From Sphingopyxis lindanitolerans (GTDB lineage Bacteria; Pseudomonadota; Alphaproteobacteria; Sphingomonadales; Sphingomonadaceae): a stretch of DNA of 64,000 bases. Where the stretch lies: assembly GCF_002993885.1 (NCBI RefSeq), contig NZ_CM009578.1:375251-439250 (forward strand), in the 5' to 3' direction. The position numbers were made by a program, and so were the translations under genes. Positions 28,242 to 38,033 of the stretch are shown here, piece after piece (the first letter of the stretch is position 1; every line of letters begins with the position of its first letter). The notes beneath the pieces were generated by a model. It was not told the DNA's origin and did no database searches. It was given only the letters and a program-made list of their open reading frames with translations.

Positions 28242-31174
28242 CGCCCGCCCTGCGCCGCCGCCTTGTCGAGCGCCGCCGCGTCGGCGAGCGTCATTCCCTT
28301 TGGCAGGATCGCCACCGACCATTGGTGCGCGGGCACCAGATATTCCTGCGCGAGCCGCTGGATATCGGCCGGCGTGATCGAGGAAATATCGCGACCGATC
28401 GACAGCGCCGCCGCGGCGACGCGCGGATCACGGGTCGCACCTTCGAGCAGGAACATCCAATAGACGTTGCCGGTCGAAGCGCGCTCGACCTGCTCGCGGA
28501 TCGGCCCGGCATTGCGCGCCAGCTCGTCGGCGCCGACCGGATGGACGACCAGATCGGCGGCGATGTCGCTGGCGATGCCATAGAAGCGGCCGACATCCTT
28601 CGGCGCCAACAGGCTGCCGACCACCAGATAACCGCCGCTGCCGTCGAACCCCGTCGGCCAATGGCTGTCGGCGACCGGGCCATAGCTTGCCCCCTGCTCG
28701 GCGCGGAGCCGGTCGAACAGGCGGTCGTTGAAGATCGCCGCCAATATCTCCAGCCCGTGCGCATCGCGCGGATTGCCCAGCCCGCCGCTCGTCGGCCAGG
28801 CGGTCATCGCCGCCGCCTGCCCCTGTTCGCCCTTGTGATAGGCGATCATCGGCGTTCTGTTATGTTTCGCGAACGCAACCTTTTGCCCGCTCGGCGGCGC
28901 CAATAGCGTGCGCGGGGGCAGGGCGCCCAGCGTGTCCGCCAATATCTGCCTGTAATCGACCGTCGACAGGTCGCCGAAAATCTGTACCTCGATCGGCCCG
29001 CTCGCCAGCCGCGGCTCCCAAAAGGCGCGGAAAGCGGCCGGGGTCAGCGCCGAGATTGCCGCCTTGTCGGGCGCCGACCAGCGCGCATCGTCGTCGGTCA
29101 GCCAGCCTTGCAGATTGCGGTCGAGCACCGCGTTCGGCGTCGCGTCGTTGAGGTCGTAACCGGTCAGATAGCCGACGCGGAGCCGCTCGACCGGCGCCGC
29201 GTCCCAGCGCGGCATCGCGAGCTTTGCCGCCATCAGCTTCATCTGGTCGGCCAGGTCGGCGGGCTTGCTTTCGGCCGACAGCTCGAACGCATCATCCTCG
29301 ACCGAAAAATTCATCTGAATCTGGCGGCCATTGGTCAACTGGTCGATCTCATTCTGACCCCACGGCCCGATACCGCTCGCGACCAGCGCATAATCGCCGG
29401 TCCACAACAGGTTCGGCGCGTCGGCGGCGACGCTGCGATTACCGGTGCCGAAGCGAATTTTCACCCGCACCTTGCCGGGTTCGACCTGATTGTTCGACAC
29501 CAGCGCGATCACGCCATTGGCGAATTCGACGCGTTCGGCGCGTAGCCCCGGGATCGGCGCGGTCGACACGATCGTCCCCGGCTTGCCGATCGCGGGCAAT
29601 TGCTTGAAATCGACATTCGCGGCGGAGAGCCGGTCGCCCTGTATCTTCGGCGGAGCCGCCAGCGCCGCGATCAGCGCGCCGTCGCCGCCAGGAATCGCGG
29701 TCGGGGTCGTCAGCACGACGCGCGTCACCGGCGCGCTGAAGATCGCCTTGCTGATCGCCAGCATCGCCTGCGGCGTCGCCGAAGCCCGGATCGCCTTGAA
29801 CATATCGACCTGCCCCTGCGGGCTGGCGACGGTTTCGCCGATGTCGACCGCGCGCACCATATCGTCGGCGAGCCGCGCGCCGGGCTCGTTGCGGGCATTG
29901 TCGAGTTCCTTGACCAGGAACGCCTGAATCTCGTTCGCTTCGCGGTCGATGTCGGCCTGCGAAGGCGGCGTCGTCACCGCATCGGCGATCACGCCGCGCA
30001 CGTCGGCCAGCGCCGCCTTCCAATCGCTGAGCGGCACGATCTGCGCCATGGTGACGTCGGCGCTGCGGCTGACATATTGCTGCTCGACCGTCGCGACCAG
30101 AAAGCTGCCGCCCGCCCGCGCGCGGTTTTCGAGCCGCCGGTTGACCAGCGCCTGCGCGAGAAATTCGAGATAGAGTCGCCGTGTATTCTCGACCGTGTCG
30201 ATCCGCTTTTTCCACGGCCGAATCATCGCGAGAGTCAGCGCGAGCGGCTGGTTGGCCTCGACGATCGCCTTGGCGACCGGCGCCTTGGGATCGGGCTTGC
30301 CGAAATCGGGCGGCGTCGGCGCCGGGCCGTCGCTGCGCCAGTCGCCATAATATTTGGCGATCAACCGCGCGAACTCGGCCGGGTCGCCATCGCCGGAGAT
30401 GACGATCACGGCGCGATCGGGCCGATACCAGCGGTCGTGGAACGCCTGAACCGCGCCGGCGCGCGCCGCCGCGAGCGATGCCGTGGTGCCGATCGGCGAG
30501 CGGTCGCCGAGCAATTGCCCGGCAAAAAGATGCGCGGTGGTGAGATCGGCGATCCGCTTTTGCGGCCCGTCGGATTCGCGCAGCTCGGCCAGCACCACCC
30601 CGCGCTCGGCGGCCACCGCCGCCTCCGAAATCCGCGGCTCGCGCACCATGCCGGCCAGCAATTTCATGCTCTCATCCAGATTGGCGGGGGTCACGCTCGG
30701 CAGGTCGAGTTGATAGACCGTCTGCGTCGGCGTGGTCTGGGCATTGGAATCGCTACCGAATGTCACGCCGAACCGCTGCCAGATGCGCTTCGTTTCGCCG
30801 TCGGGAATATGCTCCGACCCGCGAAAGGTCAGATGTTCGAGCAGATGGGCAAAGCCGCGCTGCGCGTCGGTCTCGAACATCGAGCCGACGTCCATTCGAA
30901 CGCGGATCGAAACCTGGCCTGGGGGGACGCCATTGTTGCGGACGGCATAGCGGACGCCATTGGGCAGGATGCCGAACTGCCACGCGGTATCGCGGGGAAT
31001 GTCGCTGCCGGCATAAAGCCAGTCGGCCCCCAACCCGGCATCGACCGCCGTCGGTTGCGCGGGCGCAGGCTGCGCGGCGGCCGACGGCGCGAGCAGCATC
31101 GCGGCGGCGATGACGCTGGCCGGAAGGAAAGATCGCAGGAAAGAACGGGGCGTCGGCGGGGGAGAATAGAACAT
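28238..31174 (-). CDS. Secreted M16 (insulinase-family) zinc peptidase
   Basis: A 978-residue M16 protease, exported by a signal peptide (about residues 12-34, ending SAAAQ). The inverted zinc motif HLLEH is at residues 110-114, with downstream Glu ligands near residue 190 (AAERGVVLAEL). Two M16 halves follow: a catalytic half with the metal site, and a second half (about residues 530-970) lacking HxxEH, as in pitrilysin-like clamshell enzymes. Probably periplasmic, degrading small peptides. It is divergent from the nitrilase gene and shares overlapping stops with the antiporter gene. Confidence 0.9.
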   Translation of the reverse strand: MFYSPPPTPRSFLRSFLPASVIAAAMLLAPSAAAQPAPAQPTAVDAGLGADWLYAGSDIPRDTAWQFGILPNGVRYAVRNNGVPPGQVSIRVRMDVGSMFETDAQRGFAHLLEHLTFRGSEHIPDGETKRIWQRFGVTFGSDSNAQTTPTQTVYQLDLPSVTPANLDESMKLLAGMVREPRISEAAVAAERGVVLAELRESDGPQKRIADLTTAHLFAGQLLGDRSPIGTTASLAAARAGAVQAFHDRWYRPDRAVIVISGDGDPAEFARLIAKYYGDWRSDGPAPTPPDFGKPDPKAPVAKAIVEANQPLALTLAMIRPWKKRIDTVENTRRLYLEFLAQALVNRRLENRARAGGSFLVATVEQQYVSRSADVTMAQIVPLSDWKAALADVRGVIADAVTTPPSQADIDREANEIQAFLVKELDNARNEPGARLADDMVRAVDIGETVASPQGQVDMFKAIRASATPQAMLAISKAIFSAPVTRVVLTTPTAIPGGDGALIAALAAPPKIQGDRLSAANVDFKQLPAIGKPGTIVSTAPIPGLRAERVEFANGVIALVSNNQVEPGKVRVKIRFGTGNRSVAADAPNLLWTGDYALVASGIGPWGQNEIDQLTNGRQIQMNFSVEDDAFELSAESKPADLADQMKLMAAKLAMPRWDAAPVERLRVGYLTGYDLNDATPNAVLDRNLQGWLTDDDARWSAPDKAAISALTPAAFRAFWEPRLASGPIEVQIFGDLSTVDYRQILADTLGALPPRTLLAPPSGQKVAFAKHNRTPMIAYHKGEQGQAAAMTAWPTSGGLGNPRDAHGLEILAAIFNDRLFDRLRAEQGASYGPVADSHWPTGFDGSGGYLVVGSLLAPKDVGRFYGIASDIAADLVVHPVGADELARNAGPIREQVERASTGNVYWMFLLEGATRDPRVAAAALSIGRDISSITPADIQRLAQEYLVPAHQWSVAILPKGMTLADAAALDKAAAQGGR

Positions 31175-31277
31175 CGCGCCCTCTTATCCCCATCGAACCT
31201 TGCTGGCCACTGAACTTCGCCGCTCCGCCCTTCGCATCCGTCTTGTCGCGGGCGCGGCTTCGGCTTAGCCAGATGGA

Positions 31278-32135
31278 ATGGAAACCAACCCCGCCCCGCT
31301 CGCCGCGCTCGTCCAGATGACGAGCGGCATCGACCCTGCCGTCAATCTGGCGACGATCGACCGCGCCCTGGCCGAAGCGGCGGCGGCGGGCGCGGCGATG
31401 GCGTTCCTTCCCGAAATGTCGCTGCTGCTCGACCGCGACCGCCAACGCTCGGCCGCGCATATCGTCCGCGAGGAGGACAGCCCCTGGCCCGCGGCGCTCC
31501 AGCAAATGGCGCAGCATCACGGCCTGTGGCTCCATAGCGGATCGATGCCGCTGCTGTCGGGCGACGGCACGCGGCGCGTCAACCGCGCCCATGTCATCGC
31601 CGCCGACGGCAGCATCCGCGCGCGCTATGACAAGATCCACATGTTCGACGTTACCCTTCCCTCGGGCGAGAATTGGACCGAGTCCACCGCCTATGCGGGA
31701 GGCAGCGCGATCGAAGTCGTCGAAACCCCGCTCGGCCGGCTCGGCCTTACCATCTGCTATGACCTGCGCTTTCCCGAATTGTATCGCGCGCTGGTCGATC
31801 GCGGCGCCGAACTGATCGCGGTGCCCGCCGCCTTCACCGTATCGACCGGCGAAGCGCATTGGCACCTCCTGCTCCGCGCGCGCGCGATCGAAACGGGATG
31901 CCATATCATCGCCGCCGCACAGCGCGGCGCGCACGCCGACGGGCGGGCAACCTACGGCCATAGTCTCGCGATCGATCCCTGGGGTGCAGTCCTGGCCGAA
32001 GCGGCGGCGCGCAACCCCGATGGCGATCGCGGCTACGACCTTGCCCTTGCCCCGATCGCCCCCGACGCCGCCACAAAGGCGCGCCAAGCCATCCCCCTCG
32101 CCCGATCGCGCGCGGTTCGCTCCGTCGGGCTTTAG
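31278..32135 (+). CDS. Carbon-nitrogen hydrolase (Nit1/Nit2-like)
   Basis: A 285-residue nitrilase-superfamily amidase. The Glu-Lys-Cys triad is visible: Glu in FLPEMS (about residue 45), Lys in YDKIHMFDV (about 118) and Cys in LTICYDLRFPELYR (about 158). The sequence type matches the Nit branch, whose members hydrolyse deaminated glutathione or omega-amides of 2-oxoglutaramate, a metabolite-repair role. In many proteobacteria this gene sits beside grxC; that neighbour is absent here. The cytoplasmic protein has no signal peptide. Confidence 0.88.
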   Translation: METNPAPLAALVQMTSGIDPAVNLATIDRALAEAAAAGAAMAFLPEMSLLLDRDRQRSAAHIVREEDSPWPAALQQMAQHHGLWLHSGSMPLLSGDGTRRVNRAHVIAADGSIRARYDKIHMFDVTLPSGENWTESTAYAGGSAIEVVETPLGRLGLTICYDLRFPELYRALVDRGAELIAVPAAFTVSTGEAHWHLLLRARAIETGCHIIAAAQRGAHADGRATYGHSLAIDPWGAVLAEAAARNPDGDRGYDLALAPIAPDAATKARQAIPLARSRAVRSVGL

Positions 32136-32168
32136 CGCGCCGTGCGTTAAATCTGCATCACCTCAAGT

Positions 32169-32299
32169 CCGTTCGTGTCGAGCCCTTCGACTGCCTTGGC
32201 AGGCGCTCAGGATAAACTTCGGCCTTGGCCGAAGTCGAGACACCCATCGGCACAGCCCAAGGCCGATGGGTGTCTCGACTTCGCTCGACACGAACGGGA
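32169..32299. repeat. Palindromic repeat, family C copy 1
   Basis: A 131-base inverted repeat with outer arms CCGTTCGTGTCGAGC and GCTCGACACGAACGG and inner arms CCGAAGTCGAGACACCCATC and GATGGGTGTCTCGACTTCG. The family is shared with 37213-37284. Both copies flank pst genes: one before pstS, one between pstB and phoU. Confidence 0.85.
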
Positions 32300-32410
32300 G
32301 GGTGAATCAGATATAAGGCTGGCGGCTCTAGCGCCGACCGACGTTGAGGAGATGGTGGAGCGAAAAGGCCGATCCTGGCAGCGGGGATGGAATCAGCGAT
32401 GCGACCGCCC

Positions 32411-32449
32411 ATGACACTTATATGACATCCCCTGTCACATACACGTCAC
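32411..32449. promoter_or_regulatory. Pair of PHO boxes upstream of pstS
   Basis: Two PhoB-type sites lie back to back. On the plus strand CTGTCAC-ATAC-ACGTCAC (32432-32449) matches the 7-4-7 PHO box layout. On the minus strand ATGTCAT-ATAA-GTGTCAT (32411-32428) is an even better match to CTGTCAT-AWAW-CTGTCAY. They end about 80 bases before the pstS ATG, where activation of a phosphate-starvation promoter is expected. PhoB itself is encoded at the end of this operon. Confidence 0.75.
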
Positions 32450-32530
32450 ACAAAACGCTCATTGGCGGCTCAGCGAGTCGCCGCGGGGGTGGTGACTTGG
32501 TTCGGTAACGACCCCCGACAGGATTTTCCC

Positions 32531-33580
32531 ATGGCTTCGAAATTCGCCCTGATCGTCGGCGTCGCCACTTGCGCACTGGCGCTGTCCGCGTGCCAGGACC
32601 AGGCCTCCTCGGGCGGCGGCGCGCGTGCTTATATCAGCGCGGTCGGTTCCTCGACCGTCTATCCCTTTGCCACCGCGGTCGGCGAGAAATTTGCCGAAGC
32701 GACCGGCAACAAGACGCCGAAGATCGACAGCACCGGCACCGGCGGCGGCTTCGAACGTTTTTGCCAGGGCGTCGGCGGCGACACCCCCGACATCGCGAAC
32801 GCCTCGCGCCGCATGAAGAAGAAAGAGTTCGACACCTGCGCCAAAAATGGCGTGACCGACATCGTCGAAATCCAGATCGGCATCGACGGCATCGCCCTTG
32901 GCGAGGCTTCGCGCGGCCCCGGCTTCAAGCTAACCGAGGAAGATGTCTATAAGGCGCTCGCCGCGAACCCCTATGGCAAGCCCAACTCCGCGAAGACGTG
33001 GAAGGACGTCAACCCGGCGCTGCCCGCGGTCGGCATCTCGGTCTTCGGCCCGCCGTCGACCAGCGGCACTTACGATGCGTTCAAGGAGCTGATCCTCGGC
33101 AAGGGCTGCGACGCCGATCCGGCGATGAAGGCGCTGAAGGACAGCGACAAGGACAGGCATGAGGCGGTATGCACCGGCCTGCGCGGCGCGCCCTTCTATG
33201 TCGAGCAGGGCGAGAATGATAACCTCATCATCTCAAAGCTCGACAAGAATCCCGACAGCCTCGGCATCTTCGGCTTTTCTTACCTCGACGCCAATAAGGA
33301 CAAGATCAAGGCGGTGCCGGTGCAGGGCGTGTCGCCGACCTATGACACGATCGCCGGCGGCAGCTATCCGGGGTCGCGTCCGCTCTTCCTCTATGTGAAG
33401 AAGGCGCATGTCGGGGTGATCCCCGGTCTCGCCGACTATGTCGCCGAATTCCTGAAGGGCGCCGCGAAGGACGGCTATCTCGCCGCCAAGGGCCTGGTCA
33501 TCTCGCCCCCCGACGTGTCGGCAAAGGCCGCCGCTGCGGCGAAGAGCATGACCCCGCTCGACGGCGCGGAATTGAAATAA
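32531..33580 (+). CDS. pstS: Phosphate-binding protein PstS
   Basis: Substrate-binding component of the high-affinity phosphate ABC importer. Of 349 residues, the first ~20 are a lipoprotein signal with lipobox LSAC, so the mature protein is probably anchored on the periplasmic side by Cys. The phosphate site is visible as ISAVGSSTVYPFA, the DSTGTGGGFERFC segment and NASRRMKK. It begins at ATG 32531 after ACAGGA; the PHO boxes lie just upstream. First gene of pstSCAB-phoU-phoB. Confidence 0.95.
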   Translation: MASKFALIVGVATCALALSACQDQASSGGGARAYISAVGSSTVYPFATAVGEKFAEATGNKTPKIDSTGTGGGFERFCQGVGGDTPDIANASRRMKKKEFDTCAKNGVTDIVEIQIGIDGIALGEASRGPGFKLTEEDVYKALAANPYGKPNSAKTWKDVNPALPAVGISVFGPPSTSGTYDAFKELILGKGCDADPAMKALKDSDKDRHEAVCTGLRGAPFYVEQGENDNLIISKLDKNPDSLGIFGFSYLDANKDKIKAVPVQGVSPTYDTIAGGSYPGSRPLFLYVKKAHVGVIPGLADYVAEFLKGAAKDGYLAAKGLVISPPDVSAKAAAAAKSMTPLDGAELK

Positions 33581-33647
33581 ATTTCTCCCCTTGGTGGCTG
33601 GAGCCGGGGGATCATATGCCCCCTCCCCGGCCGCCGATTTTTCGAAT

Positions 33648-33740
33648 CGTCATTGCGAGGAGCGAAGCGACGAAGCAATCTCCAGCTATCGTCCGGCTGA
33701 TCCGCTGGCTGGAGATTGCTTCGCTTCGCTCGCAATGACG
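33648..33740. repeat. Palindromic repeat between pstS and pstC
   Basis: A 93-base inverted repeat: CGTCATTGCGAGGAGCGAAG and GAAGCAATCTCCAGC on the left, GCTGGAGATTGCTTCG and CGCTCGCAATGACG on the right. The CGTCATTGCGAGGAGCGAAG element is widespread in alphaproteobacterial and other genomes. Its place inside the operon may lower pstCAB expression relative to pstS through mRNA folding. Confidence 0.85.
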
Positions 33741-33771
33741 GCGATGGATTTGTTTGACCGATGAGGACAGC

Positions 33772-35148
33772 GTGACCTTCAACGCCGCCGCCTTGCTCTT
33801 GCTCATCGCGGGCCTTGCCCTGATCGGCTGGCTTGCCGGCCGCGCGCGCTCGATGATGCTTGCGGGGGCGAGCGGGGCCAAGCTGCATTCGCGCCCGCAA
33901 TATCATGGCTGGTATGTCGCGCTGTGGCTGTTCGCGCCCGCCGCGATCTTCCTCGCTGTGTGGGCGAGCGTCTCGCCCGCGCTGATCACCAATTCGGTGC
34001 TGGCCAGCGACGCCGCGCAGAACCTGCCCGCCTTCGGTTTCGAGCGCGGCGCGATCCTGTCCGACGCGCGCAGCGTCGCGCAAGGCGCGCAGGCCGCGGT
34101 GCGCCTGCCCGCCGCGGCACCGCTGGTCAAGCCCTATGCGGACGCGACCCAAAGCTACGCCTGGATCGGCATCGCCGCGATGCTGGCGCTCGCTCTGGCG
34201 GGCGGGCTTTATGCCTTCACGCGGATCAAGCCCGATTTCCGCGCGCGCACGCGGGTCGAGCGCATCGTCATGGCGATATTGCTGCTCGCGTCGCTCGTCG
34301 CGATCCTGACGACGTTCGGCATCGTGATGTCGCTCCTGTTCGAATCGATCCGCTTCTTCCGCCTCGTCCCCGCGACCGAGCTGCTCTTCGGCACCTATTG
34401 GAACCCGCAGAGCGGCGCGGCGCAGCCGGGCACCTTCGGCGGCATCCCGCTGTTCTGGGGCACGGTGCTGATCGGCGCGATCATCGCGATGATCGTCGCC
34501 ATTCCCATCGGCATGATGACCGCGGTCTACCTCACCCAATATGCCGCGCCCACAGTGCGCAAATGGGTGAAGCCCTGCCTCGAGATTCTCGCGGGCGTGC
34601 CGACGGTCGTCTATGGCTATTTCGCCGCGCTGACCGTGGCGCCGGCGCTGCGCAATTTCGCGGTGATGCTCGGCATTCCCAACGCAAGCACCGAAAGCGC
34701 GCTCGCCGCGGGCATCGTGATGGGGGTGATGATCATCCCCTTCGTCTCGTCGATGGCCGACGACAGCATCAATGCGGTGCCGCAGGCGATGCGCGACGGG
34801 TCGCTGGCGCTCGGCGCGACGCCGAACGAGACGATCCGCGAGGTACTGATCCCCGCCGCGCTGCCCGGCGTGATGGGCGGCATTTTGCTCGCGGTCAGCC
34901 GCGCGATCGGCGAGACGATGATCGTCGTGATGGCGGCGGGCCTGTCGGCCAATATGACCGCCAACCCCTTTGCCAGCGTCACCACGGTGACGGCGCAGAT
35001 CGTCAAGCTGCTTACCGGCGACCAGGAATTCGACAGCGCCAAGACGCTCGCCGCCTTCGCGCTCGGCCTCGTGCTGTTCATCGTGACCTTGCTGCTCAAC
35101 ATCGTCGCGCTGCGCATCGTCAAAAAGTATCGCGAAGCTTATGAATAG
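33772..35148 (+). CDS. pstC: Phosphate ABC transporter permease PstC
   Basis: Membrane subunit of the phosphate importer. GTG 33772 is chosen, with GAGGA just upstream; a TTG six codons earlier is possible. The 458-residue form has an N-terminal extension of about 200 residues with two or three helices before the BPD-type permease core, as in other alphaproteobacterial PstC proteins. The EAA-like loop that contacts PstB is seen as QAMRDGSLALGATPNETI. Overlaps pstA by 8 bases. Confidence 0.93.
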   Translation: MTFNAAALLLLIAGLALIGWLAGRARSMMLAGASGAKLHSRPQYHGWYVALWLFAPAAIFLAVWASVSPALITNSVLASDAAQNLPAFGFERGAILSDARSVAQGAQAAVRLPAAAPLVKPYADATQSYAWIGIAAMLALALAGGLYAFTRIKPDFRARTRVERIVMAILLLASLVAILTTFGIVMSLLFESIRFFRLVPATELLFGTYWNPQSGAAQPGTFGGIPLFWGTVLIGAIIAMIVAIPIGMMTAVYLTQYAAPTVRKWVKPCLEILAGVPTVVYGYFAALTVAPALRNFAVMLGIPNASTESALAAGIVMGVMIIPFVSSMADDSINAVPQAMRDGSLALGATPNETIREVLIPAALPGVMGGILLAVSRAIGETMIVVMAAGLSANMTANPFASVTTVTAQIVKLLTGDQEFDSAKTLAAFALGLVLFIVTLLLNIVALRIVKKYREAYE

Positions 35149-36397
35149 GCAGACTGCCCCCACCGACTGGAAAGGCGCCGCGATGCAGAAACGCATCGCG
35201 GGCCGCTACGCCGCCGAGCGCCGCTTCAAGGCCATCGGGCTGGGCGCGGTGCTGCTCTCGGGCGCGTTCCTGGCCTTCCTGCTGTTCGTGATGGTCGGCA
35301 ATGGCCTGCGCGGCTTTACCTACACCAATGTCGAAGTGCCGATCGATTTCGCGGCGATGCCGCTGACGGTCGACGCCTCGCGGCTCGGCGATGCCGACGC
35401 CGATCGGGCGATCGCGAACGCGGGACTGGCCGACATCGTCGCCTTCGCCGCCGACGAAGCGCTGGGCGCCGACGGGTCGAAGCTGATCAGCGAAAATGCG
35501 TGGAAGGAAGTGCGGACCGCGATCAAGGATGATCCAGCGCTGCTGAAGGACAAGACCGTCTTTCACCTGCCCGCCGCCTCCGAAGTCGACATCGCCGCCA
35601 AGCAAGGCGCGAAAGGCGCGCTCGGCGCGAGGGTCGATGCGCTCGAAACGGACGGCAAGCTGTCGACCGGCATCCACTGGTCCTTCTTCAAGAACGCCGA
35701 CGCGACCGATCCCGCGGTCGCCGGCATCTGGGGCGCGCTCAAGGGGTCGGTGCTGACGATCTTCATCGCCTTCCTGATCGCCTTTCCGACCGGCGTGCTC
35801 GCGGCGCTCTATCTGGAGGAATATGCGCCGAAGAACCGCTGGACCGACCTGATCGAGGTGTCGATCAACAATCTGGCCGCGGTGCCGTCGATCATCTTCG
35901 GCCTGCTTGCGCTCGCGGTGTTCATCAACTGGTTCGGTCTTTGCCAGGCGAGCGCGCTCGTCGGCGGGCTGACGCTGGCGCTGATGACGATGCCGGTGAT
36001 CGTCATCGCCAGCCGCAACGCGATCAAGGCGGTGCCGCCGTCGATCCGCGACGCGGCTTTGGGCGTCGGCGCCAGCCCGGTGCAAGTGGTGTTCCACCAC
36101 GTCCTGCCGCTCGCGCTGCCCGGCATATTGACCGGCACGATTATCGGCATGGCGCGTGCGCTGGGCGAGACCGCGCCCTTGCTGTTGATCGGGATGCGCG
36201 CCTTCATCGGCGACGTGCCGGGCGGCGTTTGTTCGCCCTCGACCGTGCTGCCGATGCAGATCTTCCTGTGGTCGGACGAGGTCGATCGCGGCTTCGTCGA
36301 AAAGACCTCCGCGGCGATCATCGTACTGCTCATCGTCCTGCTGTCGATGAACGCGCTCGCCATCTATTTCCGCAACAAGTTCGAAAAACGCTGGTGA
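35141..36397 (+). CDS. pstA: Phosphate ABC transporter permease PstA
   Basis: Second permease subunit, 418 residues. A single N-terminal helix (about residues 35-55) and a large soluble, probably periplasmic domain (about 60-190) precede the six-helix core; E. coli PstA (296) lacks this domain. The core shows [20 protein letters not shown] and the PstB-contact loop [19 protein letters not shown]. Its start lies inside the end of pstC, and pstB begins 2 bases after its stop, so all three are coupled. Confidence 0.94.
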   Translation: MNRQTAPTDWKGAAMQKRIAGRYAAERRFKAIGLGAVLLSGAFLAFLLFVMVGNGLRGFTYTNVEVPIDFAAMPLTVDASRLGDADADRAIANAGLADIVAFAADEALGADGSKLISENAWKEVRTAIKDDPALLKDKTVFHLPAASEVDIAAKQGAKGALGARVDALETDGKLSTGIHWSFFKNADATDPAVAGIWGALKGSVLTIFIAFLIAFPTGVLAALYLEEYAPKNRWTDLIEVSINNLAAVPSIIFGLLALAVFINWFGLCQASALVGGLTLALMTMPVIVIASRNAIKAVPPSIRDAALGVGASPVQVVFHHVLPLALPGILTGTIIGMARALGETAPLLLIGMRAFIGDVPGGVCSPSTVLPMQIFLWSDEVDRGFVEKTSAAIIVLLIVLLSMNALAIYFRNKFEKRW

Positions 36398-36399
36398 TC

Positions 36400-37197
36400 A
36401 TGACCCCCCTGACCACAACCCACGACGATCTCACACTCGCCGACCCCAAGATGAAGGCCGAAGGCGTCGACGTCTTCTATGGCGAGAAGCAGGCGATCAA
36501 CGACGTGTCGATCGACGTCGGCACCGATCTGGTCACCGCCTTCATCGGCCCCTCGGGCTGCGGCAAGTCGACCTTCCTGCGCTCGCTCAACCGGATGAAC
36601 GATACGGTCGCGAGCGCGAGGGTGACCGGCCGCATCACGCTCGACGGCGAGGATATCTACGCGCCGTCGATGGACGTCGTCCAACTCCGTGCGCGCGTCG
36701 GCATGGTGTTTCAGAAGCCGAACCCCTTCCCCAAGTCGATCTACGACAATGTCGGCTATGGCCCGCGCATCCACGGGCTTGCGGCGAACAAGGCCGACCT
36801 CGACGCCATCGTCGAGCGCGCGCTCGTCCGCGCCGGCCTGTGGGACGAGGTCAAGGACCGGCTCGCCGAAAGCGGCACCGCACTGTCGGGCGGCCAGCAG
36901 CAGCGGCTGTGCATCGCGCGCGCGATCGCGGTCGACCCCGAAGTCATCCTGATGGACGAGCCCTGCTCGGCGCTCGACCCGATCGCGACCGCGAAGATCG
37001 AGGAACTGATCCACGAACTACGCGGTAAATATGCGATCGTGATCGTCACCCACAATATGCAGCAGGCGGCCCGCGTGTCGCAGCGCACCGCCTTTTTCCA
37101 CCTCGGAACGCTGGTCGAATATGGCAAGACCACCGACATCTTCACCAATCCGCGGCAGGACCGCACCAAGGATTATATCACCGGGCGTTATGGGTGA
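36400..37197 (+). CDS. pstB: Phosphate ABC transporter ATPase PstB
   Basis: ATPase of the phosphate importer, 265 residues. Walker [10 protein letters not shown] is at residues 50-58, followed by the PstB-typical LRSLNRMND. The ABC signature LSGGQQQRL and Walker [14 protein letters not shown] follow, then the switch His in [12 protein letters not shown]. The product works as a dimer under PstC/PstA. In many bacteria Pst together with PhoU also transmits phosphate status to PhoR. Confidence 0.97.
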   Translation: MTPLTTTHDDLTLADPKMKAEGVDVFYGEKQAINDVSIDVGTDLVTAFIGPSGCGKSTFLRSLNRMNDTVASARVTGRITLDGEDIYAPSMDVVQLRARVGMVFQKPNPFPKSIYDNVGYGPRIHGLAANKADLDAIVERALVRAGLWDEVKDRLAESGTALSGGQQQRLCIARAIAVDPEVILMDEPCSALDPIATAKIEELIHELRGKYAIVIVTHNMQQAARVSQRTAFFHLGTLVEYGKTTDIFTNPRQDRTKDYITGRYG

Positions 37198-37212
37198 TCA
37201 TCCTCCCTTCTC

Positions 37213-37284
37213 CGTTCGCGTCGAGCGAAGTCGAGACGCCCCTCGGTCCTGCACGGCGTCTCGACTTCGCTCGACGCGAACGGG
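37213..37284. repeat. Palindromic repeat, family C copy 2
   Basis: A 72-base inverted repeat with arms CGTTCGCGTCGAGCGAAGTC and GACGGCGTCTCGACTTCG-type complement, around CTCGGTCCTGC. It fills the pstB-phoU gap and shares arms with 32169-32299. Confidence 0.85.
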
Positions 37285-37313
37285 GTAGGAATGGACTTTA
37301 AAGGACAACAGTG

Positions 37314-38033
37314 ATGGCAGTAGTCAACGATCATACCGTCAAGGCTTTCGACGAAGACCTCAACCGCCTGCGCGGGCTGATCAGCGAGATGGGGGGGCGC
37401 GCCGAGCAGGCGTTGCTCCAGGCGATGGCCGCGCTCGGCAACGGCGACCTCGCGCTGGCGGCGCAGGTCGTCGAGGGTGACAAGAAGATCGACGCGCTCG
37501 AAACCGAGGTCGAGCAGCTCGCGGTGCAGACGATCGCGCTGCGCGCGCCGATGGCCGATGACCTGCGCGAAATGATCGCGGCGCTCAAGATCGTCTCGGT
37601 CGTCGAGCGTATCGGCGACTATGCGAAAAATATCGCCAAGCGCGTCGCGCTGATGGATCAGACACGCTCGATCGAGGCGATCCCGGTGCTGACGTCGATG
37701 TCGTCGCTCGTCGCCGAACTGATCCACGACGCACTCGACAGCTTCGCCGCGCGCGATACCGACCTTGCGGTGCGGGTCACCGTCCGCGACAAGAATGTCG
37801 ACGATTTCTACAACAGCATCTTTCGCACTCTCGTGACCTTCATGATGGAAAATCCCAAGCACATCACCGAAAGCGCGCATCTGCTGTTCGTCGCCAAGAA
37901 TCTCGAGCGCATGGGCGACCATGCGACCAACATCGCCGAGATGGTCTATTATGTCGTGACCGGCGAGCGGATGGAGGAACGCGAGCGCGGCGAACAGCCG
38001 GAAGATGGCGCCGCGGAGCAGGAGCCGCGCTGA
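37314..38033 (+). CDS. phoU: Phosphate signalling protein PhoU
   Basis: A 239-residue all-helical protein made of two PhoU repeats with metal-binding E/D-rich motifs (for example EMIAALKIVSVVERIGDYA and AKNLERMGDHATNIAE, in the first and second half). PhoU damps Pho signalling and Pst transport when phosphate is plentiful. ATG 37314 follows AAGGACA. The phoB start overlaps its stop by one base, so repressor and regulator are made together. The Glu/Ala-rich last 15 residues are an extra tail. Confidence 0.95.
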   Translation: MAVVNDHTVKAFDEDLNRLRGLISEMGGRAEQALLQAMAALGNGDLALAAQVVEGDKKIDALETEVEQLAVQTIALRAPMADDLREMIAALKIVSVVERIGDYAKNIAKRVALMDQTRSIEAIPVLTSMSSLVAELIHDALDSFAARDTDLAVRVTVRDKNVDDFYNSIFRTLVTFMMENPKHITESAHLLFVAKNLERMGDHATNIAEMVYYVVTGERMEERERGEQPEDGAAEQEPR

